A stretch of DNA of 64,000 bases from Paragorgia papillata (GCA_035771165.1 JAWNZC010000419.1:4116001-4180000); one strand, 5' to 3'. Shown: positions 23,244 through 32,830, counted from the first letter of the stretch. The notes: a model not told the origin generated them from the sequence alone. Made by a program: numbers and translations.

Positions 23244-26200
23244 GCACGGTGTCACGCGGTAAGAATAGTTGGACACTGGTGACTAGCGACGAAGAAAACT
23301 ATAAACTCTCAAACAAATAGTGTTTTGCTTTCGTTTATTTAAACGAAACGAAATGAAATGGAGCACGAAGAAAAGGATACAAACAACCCGTTTAATATAT
23401 CTTGAAGAGAAACCAGAGAACTTGAAGAAACCAAACGCCGTATGGTAAACAAAAACTCGATCTGCAGTGTATGTAGCCCTTGTCTGAAGACACTCCGTGA
23501 GTCCATGGACGTCAAATCATCTTAAAGTATTTAACGGTAGGATTCTTGTTGTTTTCAAGTTTTCGCTTAACCTAAACAATATTCAGCTTCACGTTTTGGT
23601 GCTTTCCCTTTGCTCATCCAAACCATAAGTCAACTTAACTAAAGCTAACTTAAAACACTACCTTTAAGGCTTATATTAACCGTGGTGGACGTGCATGCAC
23701 TTTTTATTATTAAAAATACTCATGGGCTTTGTCGGTTTTCTTGGCTGTGTTTCGACTGAAACGTTTTCCTTTGAATTCTTCTTTCTGGAATCCGAATCTA
23801 CTGAATTGTTTTTATCTCGGACTCTATTATAAATGTAATTTCTGAGCTGTTAATTACTTTTAATACTGCCTTTGCAAAATGTACATGCATAGAGAAGCCA
23901 TTTAAAGGCTTGCTAAAATTAATCCCTTTTGAAACCTCCTAAAAACAATATATTTTTTACAACCAGAATTTAATAATGAAATCAAAGTTTTGCTTTGAGA
24001 TGTTCAACTTTCATTAAATGATTTAAATCAGTTTTGTCATCCTATCGACCTATCCATAAATTGTATAATTTAATATCCCAAGGATTTAATATCAATTGTT
24101 TTTATATCTGTTTGTTTTTGTATTGGCTGTATATTAGGAGGGCTTATTTTAATCAGGGGGTGGGTGGGTGTTTTAAAAAAGCATGTAGAAGCAGGCGAGG
24201 GGTTGTTGCGTTCATGTATTTCTAGTTACTCATAGTGAAAGTTAAGTTACATCGTAAAATATATAATAATGTGGCAGGGTTGCCGCAACAGCGAACGCCA
24301 ATTACTGCGGTCCCAAACAAAAAGAAAAGGCCATATTAATGATTTAGGTTGTGTTAATTATTATTTTGTAAGTATTAATTATTAACCATTAATTATTGTC
24401 AAGTATTAATTATTAGTTCTTATTTACTAATTATCAAGTATTAATCGTCAGTCGCCAACTACAAACTATCAACCACCAATTGCCAATAATTTATCCGACA
24501 ATTATCATTAATTAGCAATTAGCAATCGGCATCCAACAATCAGCAACCAAAAATCAATAATTAACAATTAATTAGTTATTAAATACAACAGCAGATCGCA
24601 CTAATAAGACTGTGCGCTGTGTTGCATCTCAAGCAGATGGTTTTCCATGACCTCGGGTCTTCAGGGTCGTACAGCTGCTCCACTGAACAGGGCTTCAGTT
24701 TGTTTGATGTACAAATTAAACATTTTGACGTCATATGCTGTGCATATATTGATTTATCGGAGAGGGTTATAATAATTATATCCTTGCTATTATCAAATCA
24801 AATTAATTCGAAGGAAGTATCATTGCGTGTGTTTCTCCCACAATACTAAACATGTAGACTTTCAAGTGATTTCGTTTGATAATAGCAAAGATTTATGCTT
24901 CGCCAGTACAAAATTATAGACTTAAGACTTAAACTAAAATACACAAGTACACTAAAACAGACATATACATAGACAATGGCAGGGAATACCCACAGAGGCA
25001 AAACCTCCAATAATGGGAACCCGGGAACAGTAAAGGAAAATTAAGAACCCAATAGATAATCAAGTTAAATTAACGTGATTAGTAGCAACACGGTTTAGAG
25101 GCGACCGTGTTAACCAGACGGCACGAATGACATTTAATACATACAGTTTTAAAGGTTCTTGGGTCAGAGATATCAAAAATTGTCTTAGGGCCTGTTCACA
25201 TGAGGCGAGTTATCTCGGGGGGTAGGGTTATCCCTATCCCCCGAGATAACTCGGTGTTAGTTTATTTCCATGTTAAAAAAGTAAACCGTTCACATGAGAC
25301 CGAGATAACTCGGGGGATAGGGATAACTCGGTCGGAGCGCGATAGGGTAACCCTAGCCCCCGAGTTATCCCTACCTCCATGTGAACGCTTTCACCCGAGT
25401 TATCTCGGGGGGTAGGGTCAACTTAGGCATGCGTATTTATGCTGTTGCTCGGGATAACTCGGGGTGAAGCGTTCACATGAAGCTAGGGTTATCTTGGGGG
25501 CCAGGGACAACTCGGTAGTTGCGTTTTATCATGTGAAATAGGGTCAACTTTGACCCTAGCCCCCGAGTTATTCCTACCCCCCGAGATAACCCGGTCTCAT
25601 GTGAACAGGCCCTTAGTCAGATCAAAATAAAAGTTATATAAGTCGTCTTTTAATGCAGCGACAGATCAGGAGATATCTTTCAAGAATGCGGGAAGGACGT
25701 TCCACGTCCTAGTCACACGGCAAAAGTAGCTGGATTGAAATGTTACTAACAGTATTTGTCTTATGAACTGACAGATTTAATCCATTATCAGCACTGCAAG
25801 ATCTTGTAAATCGAGATGGTTTATGGATAGAGATAAGGTTACACAGGACTTCCTTGTTGGTATCAGTTTTTAATAGTTTGTAAAGGAATGTAAGATCAAG
25901 AAATTTCTGCCAGTACGTTATGGGAATTAAGTTGCACTTGGCAAGACGTTGGGAGTAGGTGCATGACATCAGAGTTGTAAGGGAGGGACAAGATAAATTT
26001 AGTAGCTCGTCGCTGGACTCGTTCAATATGCAAAATTGGACCAACTGTTTGAGGTGCCCATACTTGTGAGCAATATGAAAATGTTTGATGTTGTGAGAGA
26101 AACACACGCACACGCTTCCTTCGAATTAAGTTTGGTTTGATAATAGCAAAGATATATAATATAACCTTCTCAGATAACTCATTATGCACATGTGACGTCA

Positions 26201-26783
26201 AAACGTGTAATTTGCAAAAACAAACTGAAATATCTCAAGAACGAAGCAAGGAAACGAAAAACTGCAAAAGATGTTACTTTGTCATTTTGAGTGTTTTCTT
26301 CAAATAAGACGGACTTAAATAAGACGTTTCACTTGGGCACTGTAATTCTTTCCTGTCCGAATTGGTCTTTAGTATTTTATTCTGACTAACGCCAGACGAT
26401 TTTATTCACCTTTGGGAAAGCCCTCGGACAGGAATGAGTTATAAACTATCTCTCTAACTCTTTCCTGTCCGAATTACTATTTTATTCTGGCTAACGCCAG
26501 ACGATTTTATTCACCTCTGGGGAAGCCCTCGGACAGGCATGAATTAAAGTATCGTGTATTTCAAAATGTACACATTTCCTGCGTTCGATTTTTAGGTGAA
26601 CATGAAGAGTCAAGCGAGAAACGGAAGACAAGTTCAAACACGGTAGCCATTGCTGTGGGGGTCACTGTGCCTCTTTTATTCCTTATCGGACTTGTGCTGG
26701 CGTTTGCCATTTACCGAGCTCGGAAAACTGGAACCAACATTACGCCAAAGTTTATAACGAATTTCAGGACAAATAAAGTTTGA
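16257..26783 (+). CDS. Type I membrane protein, paralog A (four exons, 319 aa)
   Basis: Exons 16257-16614, 19050-19309, 21933-22086 and 26596-26783 (stop TGA) splice with good GT-AG sites in phases 1, 0 and 1. The protein has a hydrophobic signal peptide ([15 protein letters not shown], about 8-22), a short S/D-rich stretch, then an ectodomain with ten cysteines: six in exon 1 (C54, C76, C84, C95-R-C97, C111), two in exon 2 and two in exon 3. Five N-X-S/T sequons (two NCS, NAS, NIT, NFT) suggest glycosylation. Exon 4 adds a KRK-containing linker, one membrane helix (about 273-297) stopped by RARK, and a 22-residue cytoplasmic tail without a signalling motif that I recognise. I know no family for it; surface receptor or adhesion roles are guesses. 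Paralog B has the same exon lengths within one codon, which supports the model. Confidence 0.85.
16674..16806. repeat. Inverted repeat with two hammerhead-like cores, gene A intron 1
   Basis: AAACTGCCGAGAATAGTTTT at the left is repeated inverted at the right. The minus strand at 16733-16708 reads CTGATGAAGGGCTCTGCTCGAAACGTC (CTGATGA, GGGC/GCTC stem, GAAACGTC); the plus strand holds a worn second copy (aacgaagggctccgctcgg). A head-to-head dimer absent from gene B intron 1. Confidence 0.7.
16808..17010 (+). mobile_element. 5S-type SINE, 5' truncated (tail only)
   Basis: Carries the family body TCGAGGGTTTTTCGCCGGGT, then CGGTTTTCCTCCCTCC and tcttagctgtgatcc, without the 5S-like head. Related to 17450-17830. 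Confidence 0.75.
17450..17830 (+). mobile_element. 5S-rRNA-derived SINE, copy A
   Basis: The head contains AAGTTTAGCCCGGTTGGACG, then GGGGCTAGTACGTGGATGGG and TGACCGTCTAGGAATGACC, resembling the 3' half of metazoan 5S rRNA with its internal control region (TTAGTACTTGGATGGGTGACC). A common body TTCGAGGGTTTTTCGCCGGG and CGGTTTTCCTCCCTCC follows. It is too divergent at the 5' end to be a functional 5S gene. Other copies lie at 22.4, 44.6, 45.4, 54.9 and 62.5 kb. Confidence 0.82.
18050..18970 (+). repeat. Tandem array of tRNA-like units in gene A intron 1
   Basis: About ten to eleven units with an 80-90-bp period. Each has CTCAGTAGCTCAATGGTTAG (a tRNA A-box and D-arm), AACATCTCACTGGTCATCAG, AGGTTACAGGTTGTACACAT, then TTGTAACCTTAGCTC. 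In all but the last unit the B-box is lost (GGTTGTACA). Gene B intron 1 keeps only one worn piece (45945-46005), so the array expanded in A or collapsed in B. Confidence 0.88.
18896..18970 (+). tRNA. tRNA-like last unit of the array (probable pseudogene)
   Basis: GAGTCTC pairs with terminal GGGACTC over seven base pairs (one G-U). The D-arm GCTC/GAGC and B-box GGTTCGACCC are present, and the anticodon loop CTGATCA would give GAT. The anticodon stem has a C-C mismatch and the T-arm needs a six-base loop, so it is likely a SINE-type or pseudo-tRNA, possibly the source of the array. Confidence 0.45.
19471..20068 (+). mobile_element. Inner TTAA element 1 carrying a two-exon mini-gene
   Basis: Perfect inverted ends of about 33 bp (AGAATGAGTCTCAGGGTCAT, then GCATTGCGCGCTT), flanked by TTAA at 19467-19470 and 20069-20072. 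The identical ends point to recent insertion. It encloses the CXC-like reading frame 19587-20052, whose stop codon lies in the right end. Confidence 0.88.
19587..20052 (+). CDS. Two-exon mini-gene with CXC-like cysteine motif inside a TTAA element
   Basis: Exon 1 19587-19754 (56 codons; donor ACACAG|gtgcgt) and exon 2 19858-20052 (acceptor gtttcag) join at phase 0 to give 120 residues. The N-terminal half is acidic (MSESESDADLTTERYDLEDD). Exon 2 opens with FCSCKNTCSTRSGRKRHGC and then PCRDEGINCRC, seven cysteines in C-x-C and C-x4-C spacing with basic residues between, loosely like the CXC motifs of tesmin/TSO1 proteins or the cysteine-rich ends of some transposases. An upstream in-frame ATG at 19428 lies in the outer element and is less likely. 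It may be captured host exons or the remnant of the element's own protein; expression is unknown. Confidence 0.5.
20073..20576. mobile_element. Inner TTAA element 2 (MITE)
   Basis: Long inverted ends, GGTGGCTCCACACAGTTTCT on the left and, inverted, AGTGGCTCCATACAGTTTCT, extending some 80 bp. It is flanked by TTAA at 20069-20072 (shared with element 1) and 20577-20580. The middle holds a second inverted pair around aaaaaaattctgtt. Non-coding. Confidence 0.85.
21013..21880 (+). repeat. TATTCGTTTATTCATCCATTCCTC satellite, gene A intron 2
   Basis: About 870 bp of 12- and 24-bp units (TATTCGTTTATTC, ATCCATTCCTC, ATCGATTCCTC). Lengths divisible by three keep open frames of S-S-I-R-L-F-I type on the plus strand; these are artefacts. 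The paralogous intron of gene B has 1.45 kb of the same satellite. Confidence 0.95.
22430..22625 (-). mobile_element. 5S-rRNA-derived SINE (minus)
   Basis: Minus-strand order: head with GGTTAGTACTTGGATGGGTG and ACCGTCTGGGAATAACCC, then ctcatgtgagtagagtt, then TTCGAGGGTTTTTCGCAGGG and TTTTCCTCCCTCCG. Confidence 0.8.
22628..22935. mobile_element. MITE of the GTTTACATG family
   Basis: Inverted ends around TTTATACATGAAGATTGAAA and TCCATGTAAACATGTGCCCG, with inner pairs GACTTGAGATTCAAGCAAGG. Relatives at 49085-49395 and 55300-55720. Confidence 0.65.
22936..22984. repeat. (TTTA)n microsatellite
   Basis: About twelve uninterrupted TTTA units. Confidence 0.97.
23176..23238. repeat. (AT)n microsatellite
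   Basis: About 31 uninterrupted TA units. Confidence 0.97.
23240..24890. other. No gene; AT-rich intron sequence
   Basis: Part of gene A intron 3. Degenerate ATTAATTATTAACC runs at 24350-24580 and a fragment of the outer TTAA family at 24690-24890 (TTTGTTTGATGTACAAATTA). No supported frame. Confidence 0.55.
24895..26100 (-). pseudogene. LINE 3' end with reverse-transcriptase C-terminal region, broken
   Basis: Minus-strand frames give YCSQVWAPQTVGPILHIERV, then QRRATKFILSLPY, followed in another frame by a segment with LDLTFLYKLLK and, after a further shift, RTWNVLPAFLKDIS. These are the usual final segments of CR1/L2-type non-LTR reverse transcriptases. The 3' UTR follows (ATTATTGGAGGTTTTGCCTC at 25020-24990). 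Frameshifts and 5' truncation make it dead. A 425-bp MITE splits coding region from 3' UTR. Confidence 0.75.
25188..25612. mobile_element. Harbinger-like foldback MITE inserted in the LINE
   Basis: Ends GGGCCTGTTCACATGAGGCG and, inverted, GGGCCTGTTCACATGAGACC; TTA duplications at 25185-25187 and 25613-25615. The interior repeats CGAGTTATCTCGGGGG in both orientations. TTA target sites and GGGCC ends fit PIF/Harbinger non-autonomous elements. Confidence 0.82.
26343..26546. mobile_element. Dimer of the TAACTC MITE, copy A
   Basis: Two direct copies, 26343-26441 and 26455-26546, separated by TAAACTATCTCTC. The same dimer sits at the same place before exon 4 of gene B (49731-49925). Confidence 0.85.
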
Positions 26784-26948
26784 CCGCGAATGGGCAATAT
26801 GGCCTGTAGTGTTCATATAGTCCCGGTGTCACAGGAAATTTGTCCCCGGGCCAAATTTCCTAGGAAATTTGTCCCCCCTCAAGAACACGCTTTACTTTAT
26901 CTTATAACGTACGCCGTACACTCAGAAACCGAGAAGCTATACTTCTGA

Positions 26949-26954
26949 AATAAA
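26949..26954 (+). terminator. Candidate poly(A) signal of gene A
   Basis: AATAAA 166 bp after the stop codon, conserved as 50315-50320 in gene B. It lies inside the GGTGTCACAG element, so the element may supply the transcript end. Confidence 0.5.
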
Positions 26955-27159
26955 GTTTCTAATTCTGTCATTATTTAACCTGAACTTCTGAGGAAAAAGT
27001 TTATGTAAATCAGGACGAATGTGTATTCTAGGCTCAGATTTCAGCGAGGATCGCGGGCGCACCGAGACCCAACGGCTGGAATCTGAGCATAGTTAATAGA
27101 ACATGTACATGGTTTGCAATGGTCATATTGAACTGACAATGGAGTTCCTTATATGGAAG

Positions 27160-27497
27160 TAAATTCTATGGTATCAAAAAACCCGGAACCCTTAGAAAAT
27201 GAATTAGTATTCTGTTCAAACAACCTATTGTAGTAGTTTGAAAGCCCTAAACACCTCTGAGCCACGGATGCGTAAAAAGCACGGTCTTATACACCTGGGA
27301 AATTAAGATAACTTGAAGTGTATGCATGGTGAAAGTATTTAAAAGCTTTTTCTCTTCCTGTTTAACTTGTGTGCTGATTAATTTATAACGCAGCGCTTTT
27401 AGGGCTTTCAAATATAATACTTACTACAATAGGTTGTTTAAAAAGAATACTAATTCATTTTCTAAGGGTTCCATTTTTTTTATACACACTGTAGATC
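27160..27497. mobile_element. Mariner-like MITE, copy A (left end damaged)
   Basis: The right end CAGTGTGTATAAAAAAAATG (inverted) is followed by TA; the left end has lost its first bases and begins at tggtatcaaaaaacccgga. The intact paralogous copy at 51533-51852 shows the full ends. Confidence 0.7.
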
Positions 27498-28304
27498 GTT
27501 TTCATCTGACGTCACGGCGGCCATCTTGGCGTACCAAAACAATGAAATGGCGGCCATATTGGTGTACCATCTTTATCCTATGGGAATTTAGCTCTATTCT
27601 TATTCAAATATTTCGTATTGTTTTAACGCCCCAATGGGGCCACCGATCACGTGAGTGAAAACGATATATACGTGTTCTTAAGGGGGGGACAAATTTCCGA
27701 GAAGGGGACAAATTTGGCCGGGGGGAACAATTTTTTTTTTGGGGGGGGACAATTTTTTTTGGGGGGGGGCAAATTTTGGGGTGGGACAAATTTTCTGTGA
27801 CACCTGTAAGCGAGCTGACCCACTTAGCGGGATCTCGCCTCACTCTTATTTCGCTATTACTAGCTGCACGAGAAAGTATTCAATTTATGAAGGGGATGTG
27901 AATTATTCTGTAATATAGAGGTATTCATTATTTGTATTGCTGTTAATCTGTATATAACATATTCGTCTTCCAAAAAATCGTCGTTGGCGAAATATGACCT
28001 TTAAAGGATTATGGTAGCAAAAATCAACATTTTCAATTCATGACGTTCTGATTAAGCACTTACTAATAAGGTAATCCAAGTAACTAGAACAATTTTTTTC
28101 TTATAAGAACATTTATTAATTCCAGCAAAACACAATTCGCATCATCCGCCATCTTGTTTCAATACTGTGCCTAATTACAGTAACTTGGAACTTAGTGACG
28201 TCACAAACTGGGTAAATATTATAAAATTAAACTTTGCCGAAATGATAACCAAGTGTCCATGCCTGTGTTGTAGTGCATTGATGTGAAAACGACATTAGGG
28301 AGCC

Positions 28305-28403
28305 TAACTCTTTCCTGTCCGAATTGGTCTTTAGTATTTTATTCTGGCTAACGCCAGACGATTTTATTCACCTCTGAAGAAGCCCTCGGACAGGAATGAG
28401 TTA
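28305..28403. mobile_element. TAACTC MITE, single copy
   Basis: Full 99-bp element with ends TAACTCTTTCCTGTCCGAAT and, inverted, TAACTCATTCCTGTCCGAGG. It lies in copy A where copy B has none, in a region rearranged between the two. Confidence 0.85.
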
Positions 28404-28466
28404 AGCAAGCTTAGGACGACGACGGTAATCTAAAGTTCAGTATCTAACATAAATCACGAATCATTA

Positions 28467-28688
28467 AGCCCTAATCAAACGAGAACGCAAGTCATCGCAA
28501 GTTGGCAGTCAGAATTTCTGTGGCGGTCGTTTGAACTCCCCAAATTAACAAAATAAAGGTTTCATTTTCATGAGTGTTTTAAACAAGTTTTAACTTTGTC
28601 ACGGTACATGATATTTTCGGGAAACTATTCAGAGGAGATAGCGTGACTGCCAACTTGCGACGACTTGCGTTCTCGTTTGATTAGGGCT
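28467..28688. mobile_element. AGCCCTAAT MITE with TTA flanks
   Basis: Inverted ends AGCCCTAATCAAACGAGAAC running some 45 bp (through GCAAGTTGGCAGTCA). TTA at 28464-28466 and 28689-28691. A second copy lies at 63070-63397. Confidence 0.8.
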
Positions 28689-29194
28689 TTAATGTAGTAT
28701 TGAATACGTAACGTATGTTTTTCGACATCCAAAAGCTTTAGAGTTCTAAAAGGATTTTGTCGCATAGTTTGAAGTCAAACTCAGCTAACAGGTTTTAATG
28801 TTTCACGAGTTAACGTCGTCCTGAAAGTGTGAAAATGATCTGAATATCGTTGTATGTAGAACGGAACGGCGTTAGATTACTCTTGGGACTAAAAATTATT
28901 CATTTTCTTTGTTGTGTGAATAAAAATTCTATTGTATTAAAGACGAAATTCGCAATTATCAAGTAAATAAGGGCCAAGTTACGTTAATTTTACTTCAGTT
29001 TTACGCTATAATTAGTCTATTATCTATGTCGATGCAATCTTTCGTAAGCCCATCGTTAATAAAAAGATTGTTATATATAGTATTAGCTAACCCTATCAAT
29101 TTTAAATCAAAAGGTAGTTCAGATTATAACGAAATACAGTCGTTGGCACCTAAGCGTGTACACTATGGAACGCCATATGTCCAGAAATTATTTA

Positions 29195-30160
29195 TAGACG
29201 GCCGGCCAAGGCTTCAAAATATTACTTTTGATAGCATTTTTTGTTACAAGCAGGCAACCATGCCAAATCGTATCGGATAGTGCATACTTTGAAGGTGAGG
29301 GGGGTTGCCATCTGTAATTATTCATTTATATACTAAAATATAGAGCTTTTTGAAAGTACAATGTGATGGATGGGATATCTGTAAAGAGCTGTCTAATATA
29401 CGTTTGTGTTTTATTCGAATTGCTAAATTCAGAATGCATCCAATCAGCGTGCGTGAAGTTCTGATTATTCTAATTCGCATAACTCACAATCATAAACAAA
29501 CAAGAAATATGGCGCAAATTCACCAAAATATAACACTTCGAAGAACAGCCATAACAAGCAGCCAACTTTTTGTTACAAGCAGGCAACCACCATAGAAATG
29601 TAGCTTAGACATTGATCAAGATGACTAGATGGGTTGCCTTTCGTGTATCACAAGATAGCACTGTTGAAAGGAACAATATAAGTAACACTATACACTGTAG
29701 TGCAAAAGCTCAGCTTTATAACAGTAGATACATGGCGGTATCGGCAAATTATCAAAATAAAACGAAGTAATTTACGAATATGAGACTTTCCTGTAGCTGC
29801 CAGACTTAATACATTTCTGATTCTTTGCAACGGCTTATGTTGTTGTAGCTTTTCTTCGAAGTGTTATATTTAGGTGTATTTACGCCATATTTCTTGTTTG
29901 TTTATGATTGTGAGTTATGCGAATTAGGTTAATCATAACACCAACGTAGTTTGCATGAATCCACAGAAATCCCATCCATTCCAATGTGTTTTTAAAAAAC
30001 CATAAATTTTAGTATATAAATTCAAAATTACGGCTGGCAACCCCCCTCACGTTCAAAGTATATACTATCCGATACGATCTGGCATGGTTGCCTGCTTGTA
30101 ACAAAAAATGCCATCAACGGTGTTTTTGAGACACTTTTATCGAGGTTGGCCGGCCGTCTA
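29195..30160. mobile_element. Large foldback element with TTA duplication
   Basis: Ends TAGACGGCCGGCCAA on both sides in inverted orientation, TTA at 29192-29194 and 30161-30163, 966 bp. Inverted similarity continues patchily for several hundred bases (AACAAAAAATGCCATCAA; ctatccgatacgat; caacccccctcac). No transposase frame. The TTA target fits PIF/Harbinger. Confidence 0.82.
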
Positions 30161-30189
30161 TTAGCGTAAATTATATGATATAATGACTA

Positions 30190-30625
30190 GAAATGTCATT
30201 ATTTATAAACAATGAAGAAAGAACACTTATATTATATCATACCATGAATTGTTATTTTGGTAATGATATGATATAATGTAGATAAACAGTTAACATTATA
30301 TCAAACCATGAGTTGCCGATTTAGTCATGATTTGATATAATGCAAAGACGGCAATTTCATTATTTGAAATCATGGACCGCTGTTTAAGTCATGGTTTCAT
30401 ATAAACAATGCGCTATTTCATTATATCAAACCATGACTAAATGAAAAGTCATGGTTTGATATAATGCAATACGACACTTTCATTACATCGAACCATGACT
30501 CGCAAATTTACTCATGGTTTGATATAATGCAATTTGATGGAATTGATGCGCCATCTGTCCAAAAATCAATTTATACTCATGGTTTGATATAATGCAATTT
30601 GGTGCGCCATCTGTCCAAAAATCAA
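30190..30625. repeat. Palindromic TCATGGTTTGATATAATGC array
   Basis: At least six units of about 55-65 bp, each pairing ATTATATCAAACCATGA with TCATGGTTTGATATAATG around a variable 15-25-base spacer. The last two units also share AATTTGGTGCGCCATCTGTCC in direct order. Each unit could fold as a hairpin. Confidence 0.8.
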
Positions 30626-30641
30626 TTTAAGCCAATATCCA

Positions 30642-30803
30642 AAATGGAAAACAACGAGCAGAAACTAGCGGGTGCCATATCTAGAGCTGTAGCAGGAGCT
30701 GTGAGCTCTGTATTGGCTCAGAGACCCAGCGCATCGAGCCCGAGCCCGTCGGCGACGTCAACGAATATTAATACAAATACAGTCGTCACAGCTAGAGGCT
30801 GAG
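30642..30803 (+). CDS. Small reading frame or first exon, A/S-rich (uncertain)
   Basis: From the ATG at 30642 a frame reads MENNEQKLAGAISRAVAGAV, then a Ser/Pro/Thr-rich tail ending TVVTARG and a stop (53 aa). The alanine-rich helix followed by low-complexity tail looks protein-like, and a possible donor (cag|gtgcgt) lies just beyond the stop near 30830. It sits directly after the palindromic array. It could be the start of a transposon-related gene; no homolog can be named. Confidence 0.25.
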
Positions 30804-30946
30804 CAATCATGAGTGTCAGACGTTGATCAGGTGCGTATGCCTAGACTAAAGATAGATAATTACTAAAATTGATGTGCTATTACCACGTACATGTGTGATG
30901 TTTGAACATGCCTAGTATTCTGATGCGACAAATAATACAATTTTGG

Positions 30947-31351
30947 TTAAAAAAAAACATGAAAAAGTTCCTCGTCTGTAATATCACTGCAAGAATCGGC
31001 TATGCCATATTCTGTTCTTCTTCTGTAAAGGGTCTTAGCACTAATGCCTAAACATTTAGCAATGGCTGTCCATTGCATACCAGTGCTTCTGAGTACTTCA
31101 ATTTGTTCAGCTGTGATAATGTATCTTCGTCTGCCCCCAGAGCTTTTGGCTTGAGAGGGCACATTACGGAGCACTATATTTTCATCATCACAATTAGCAA
31201 TCTGATTTCTTATATTATGTAGTTTCTCCCTCAATGTATGAAGAAAGTTTTGTATCAAAAGGGTTATCTCCATGTGCAAATTGCCTAGAACCAAAGAGAT
31301 GGCAATTATAATTTGAATGTGTCCTTCGAGACGACCGTGTAAATACTCCAA
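30947..31351 (-). pseudogene. Helix-turn-helix protein fragment, transposon/integrase-related (truncated)
   Basis: 134-codon frame. The second half reads RRRYIITAEQIEVLRSTGMQ, then WTAIAKCLGISAKTLYRRR and TEYGI, a resolvase/homeodomain-type helix-turn-helix of the kind that precedes an rve integrase core in animal transposon-derived proteins; DITDEEL follows, then the frame runs into poly-T and stops. No integrase core is found next to it, so it is a truncated remnant or one exon. The first half has plausible helical sequence without a clear domain. Confidence 0.5.
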
Positions 31352-31504
31352 AAATCTGATATTTCCTGGAAATTGAAGCGTTAAAAATCAGCAAAATAGC
31401 AAAGTAAACCAGTAACGCCATCTTAGTTTTGTTTCAACATTCTTCAATATTTACTTATGTATACTCACGTGATATTATTTTAGATGAAATTCTCCCGCCA
31501 TAAT

Positions 31505-31655
31505 TCTCAACCAAAAAAATTCTCGACCGTAAAAAAATATTCTCGACCGTAAAAAAATATTCTCGACCGTAAAAAAATATTCTCGACCGTAAAAAAATAT
31601 TCTCGACCAGAAAAAAAAATTCTCGACCATAGAAAAAATTCTCGATCACTTTTGT
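31505..31655. repeat. 21-bp tandem repeat TTCTCGACCGTAAAAAAATA
   Basis: About six copies with period 20-21 (TTCTCGACCGTAAAAAAATA and TTCTCGACCAGAAAAAAAA variants), just before the start of duplication copy B. Confidence 0.93.
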
Positions 31656-31681
31656 CCAGTATGGCATTCCATACCCTACTC

Positions 31682-31876
31682 CAACGTCTAATAAAACAGT
31701 TTGAATTCAAGAGAATCGAGGCAGTTACGTATCCAAAACTCTTCCTAGTCAAAACGAGTATTGACTTGAGACGCGAGACCGTCGATTGGTCTGGGACATC
31801 AAGTTGTGCAATTGAAACCGGAAAGAACCTGGTATTTGCCCTAGAGCCGTGTGCCGGTCACGTCCACGATAAATAA
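31682..31876 (+). pseudogene. Possible exon remnant shared by both copies
   Basis: In copy B a frame ends FVKTS-type then DWSGTSSCAIETGKNLVFAL and EPCAGHVHDK before TAA. The matching part of copy A (about 13302-13510) has small indels that break the frame. This may be the last exon of a decayed gene upstream of genes A and B, or chance. Confidence 0.25.
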
Positions 31877-32164
31877 CAAGTCTAACCACGTTGCATTGGG
31901 CCGTTTGTGAAATTTAAGGCGAGATTCCAACGAGATTGAATCAAAATTCGCAGAGACAACGTCACAACCCTAGTATAAGGACAGCAATAACTTCAGACGT
32001 CACTCTCAGAATCTCCAACTCATCTCCAATGCCAATGTATATACTTGAACTGCTGCCAAGAAGACTTTGTTGACGGAATTAGGTAAGTGATAACGGTATA
32101 AGTAATAGAGAAGCACAGTTCAAAATATAAAATGAGTGGAGAGTTGTTGGAAACATGGAACAAA

Positions 32165-32415
32165 CACTGATTGGTCGAGTTACTTCGGATTAATTCTCGA
32201 TAATCACCTACAGCGTTTATCCAAAATGGCCGCCAGCCAAGTTGTCATGCGACAGACGAGGAAATTAACAATTTAAAAGAAAATGTTGTTCCTAAAAGTA
32301 CGAAAATGTGTATTTACACTAAAACAATTATTCACCTCAGGCTCAGTGAATATCGGTGAATAATAACCTCGACTTCGTCGGTTATTATTCACCTCGCCTT
32401 TGGCGAATAATTGTT
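32165..32415. repeat. GGTGAATA palindromic repeat, copy B
   Basis: Match to 14030-14300, with two fewer ATATTCACCG units. Confidence 0.75.
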
Positions 32416-32739
32416 AAATATACTCCCCGATACCCTTTGATATTGTCTAATTTGTCTTTCCGATAAGGAACCGCTGACGAATATGTTTATGGGCGGAAGC
32501 GGAAACGAGAGAACTGCTAACTTTTATCACAGTTAATGGAGTACCAGGGGTTTCCCTATAAGTGAAAAACTCGTTGACATATTTTTTGTTTTAATGAACA
32601 GAAGAGCATGATAGGAGCATTCACTGAATATTTCAAGAGAATCTGATGTATAGTCTGCGAGCTATCAACTCTCAAAGTTTGCCATGGCTAGTTCATTTCT
32701 TAAGAAATTTGGGCTATCGGTAACAATGCCTTATGAATA

Positions 32740-32830
32740 ATTGTCAGTTGTTTGCTGTACAAGCTGTGTTAGTAATACTCAGAAAAACTCTGAGAACACA
32801 GCTTGTACAGCAAACAACTGACAATTACTA
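32740..32830. repeat. Hairpin TTGTCAGTTGTTTGCTGTAC
   Basis: AATTGTCAGTTGTTTGCTGT ACAAGCTGTG is repeated inverted after a short loop (agtaatactcagaaaaactctg). Copy B only. The phrase cagcttgtacagca also occurs in the SINE near 62.7 kb. Confidence 0.8.

Larger units (their letters stand above)
22146..26343. mobile_element. Old member of the outer TTAA family, split by later insertions (gene A intron 3)
   Basis: The left arm (22146-22250, CCTATGAAACGAAAATTAAG) and right arm (26110-26343, ending CGTTTCACTTGGGCACTG) are inverted matches to the 19.4-21.0 kb element. Gene B intron 3 has the same pair at 48930-49020 and 49500-49731, so this insertion predates the duplication. In A the gap has filled with a SINE, a MITE, simple repeats and a LINE. 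Confidence 0.75.
26825..27804. mobile_element. GGTGTCACAG element after gene A
   Basis: Ends GGTGTCACAGGAAATTTGTC and, inverted, GGTGTCACAGAAAATTTGTC. It begins 41 bp after the stop codon and contains poly-G/C stretches (gggggacaattttt), the palindrome TCAGCGAGGATCGCGGGC and a mariner-like MITE. The homologous element in B is 50198-52166. Confidence 0.7.
13302..29140 (+). repeat. Segmental duplication, copy A
   Basis: Direct copy of 31676-52935. Shared blocks in order: start CTCCAACGTCTAATAAAAC, the GGTGAATA palindrome, the ~132-bp array, the promoter-like block, exon 1, 5S-type SINE, exon 2, TATTCGTTTATTC satellite, exon 3, TAACTC MITE dimer, exon 4, GGTGTCACAG MITE, and the final block ending near gattataacgaaata. 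A-only insertions: 14781-15186, the tRNA-like array, and 19421-20995. Confidence 0.93.
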
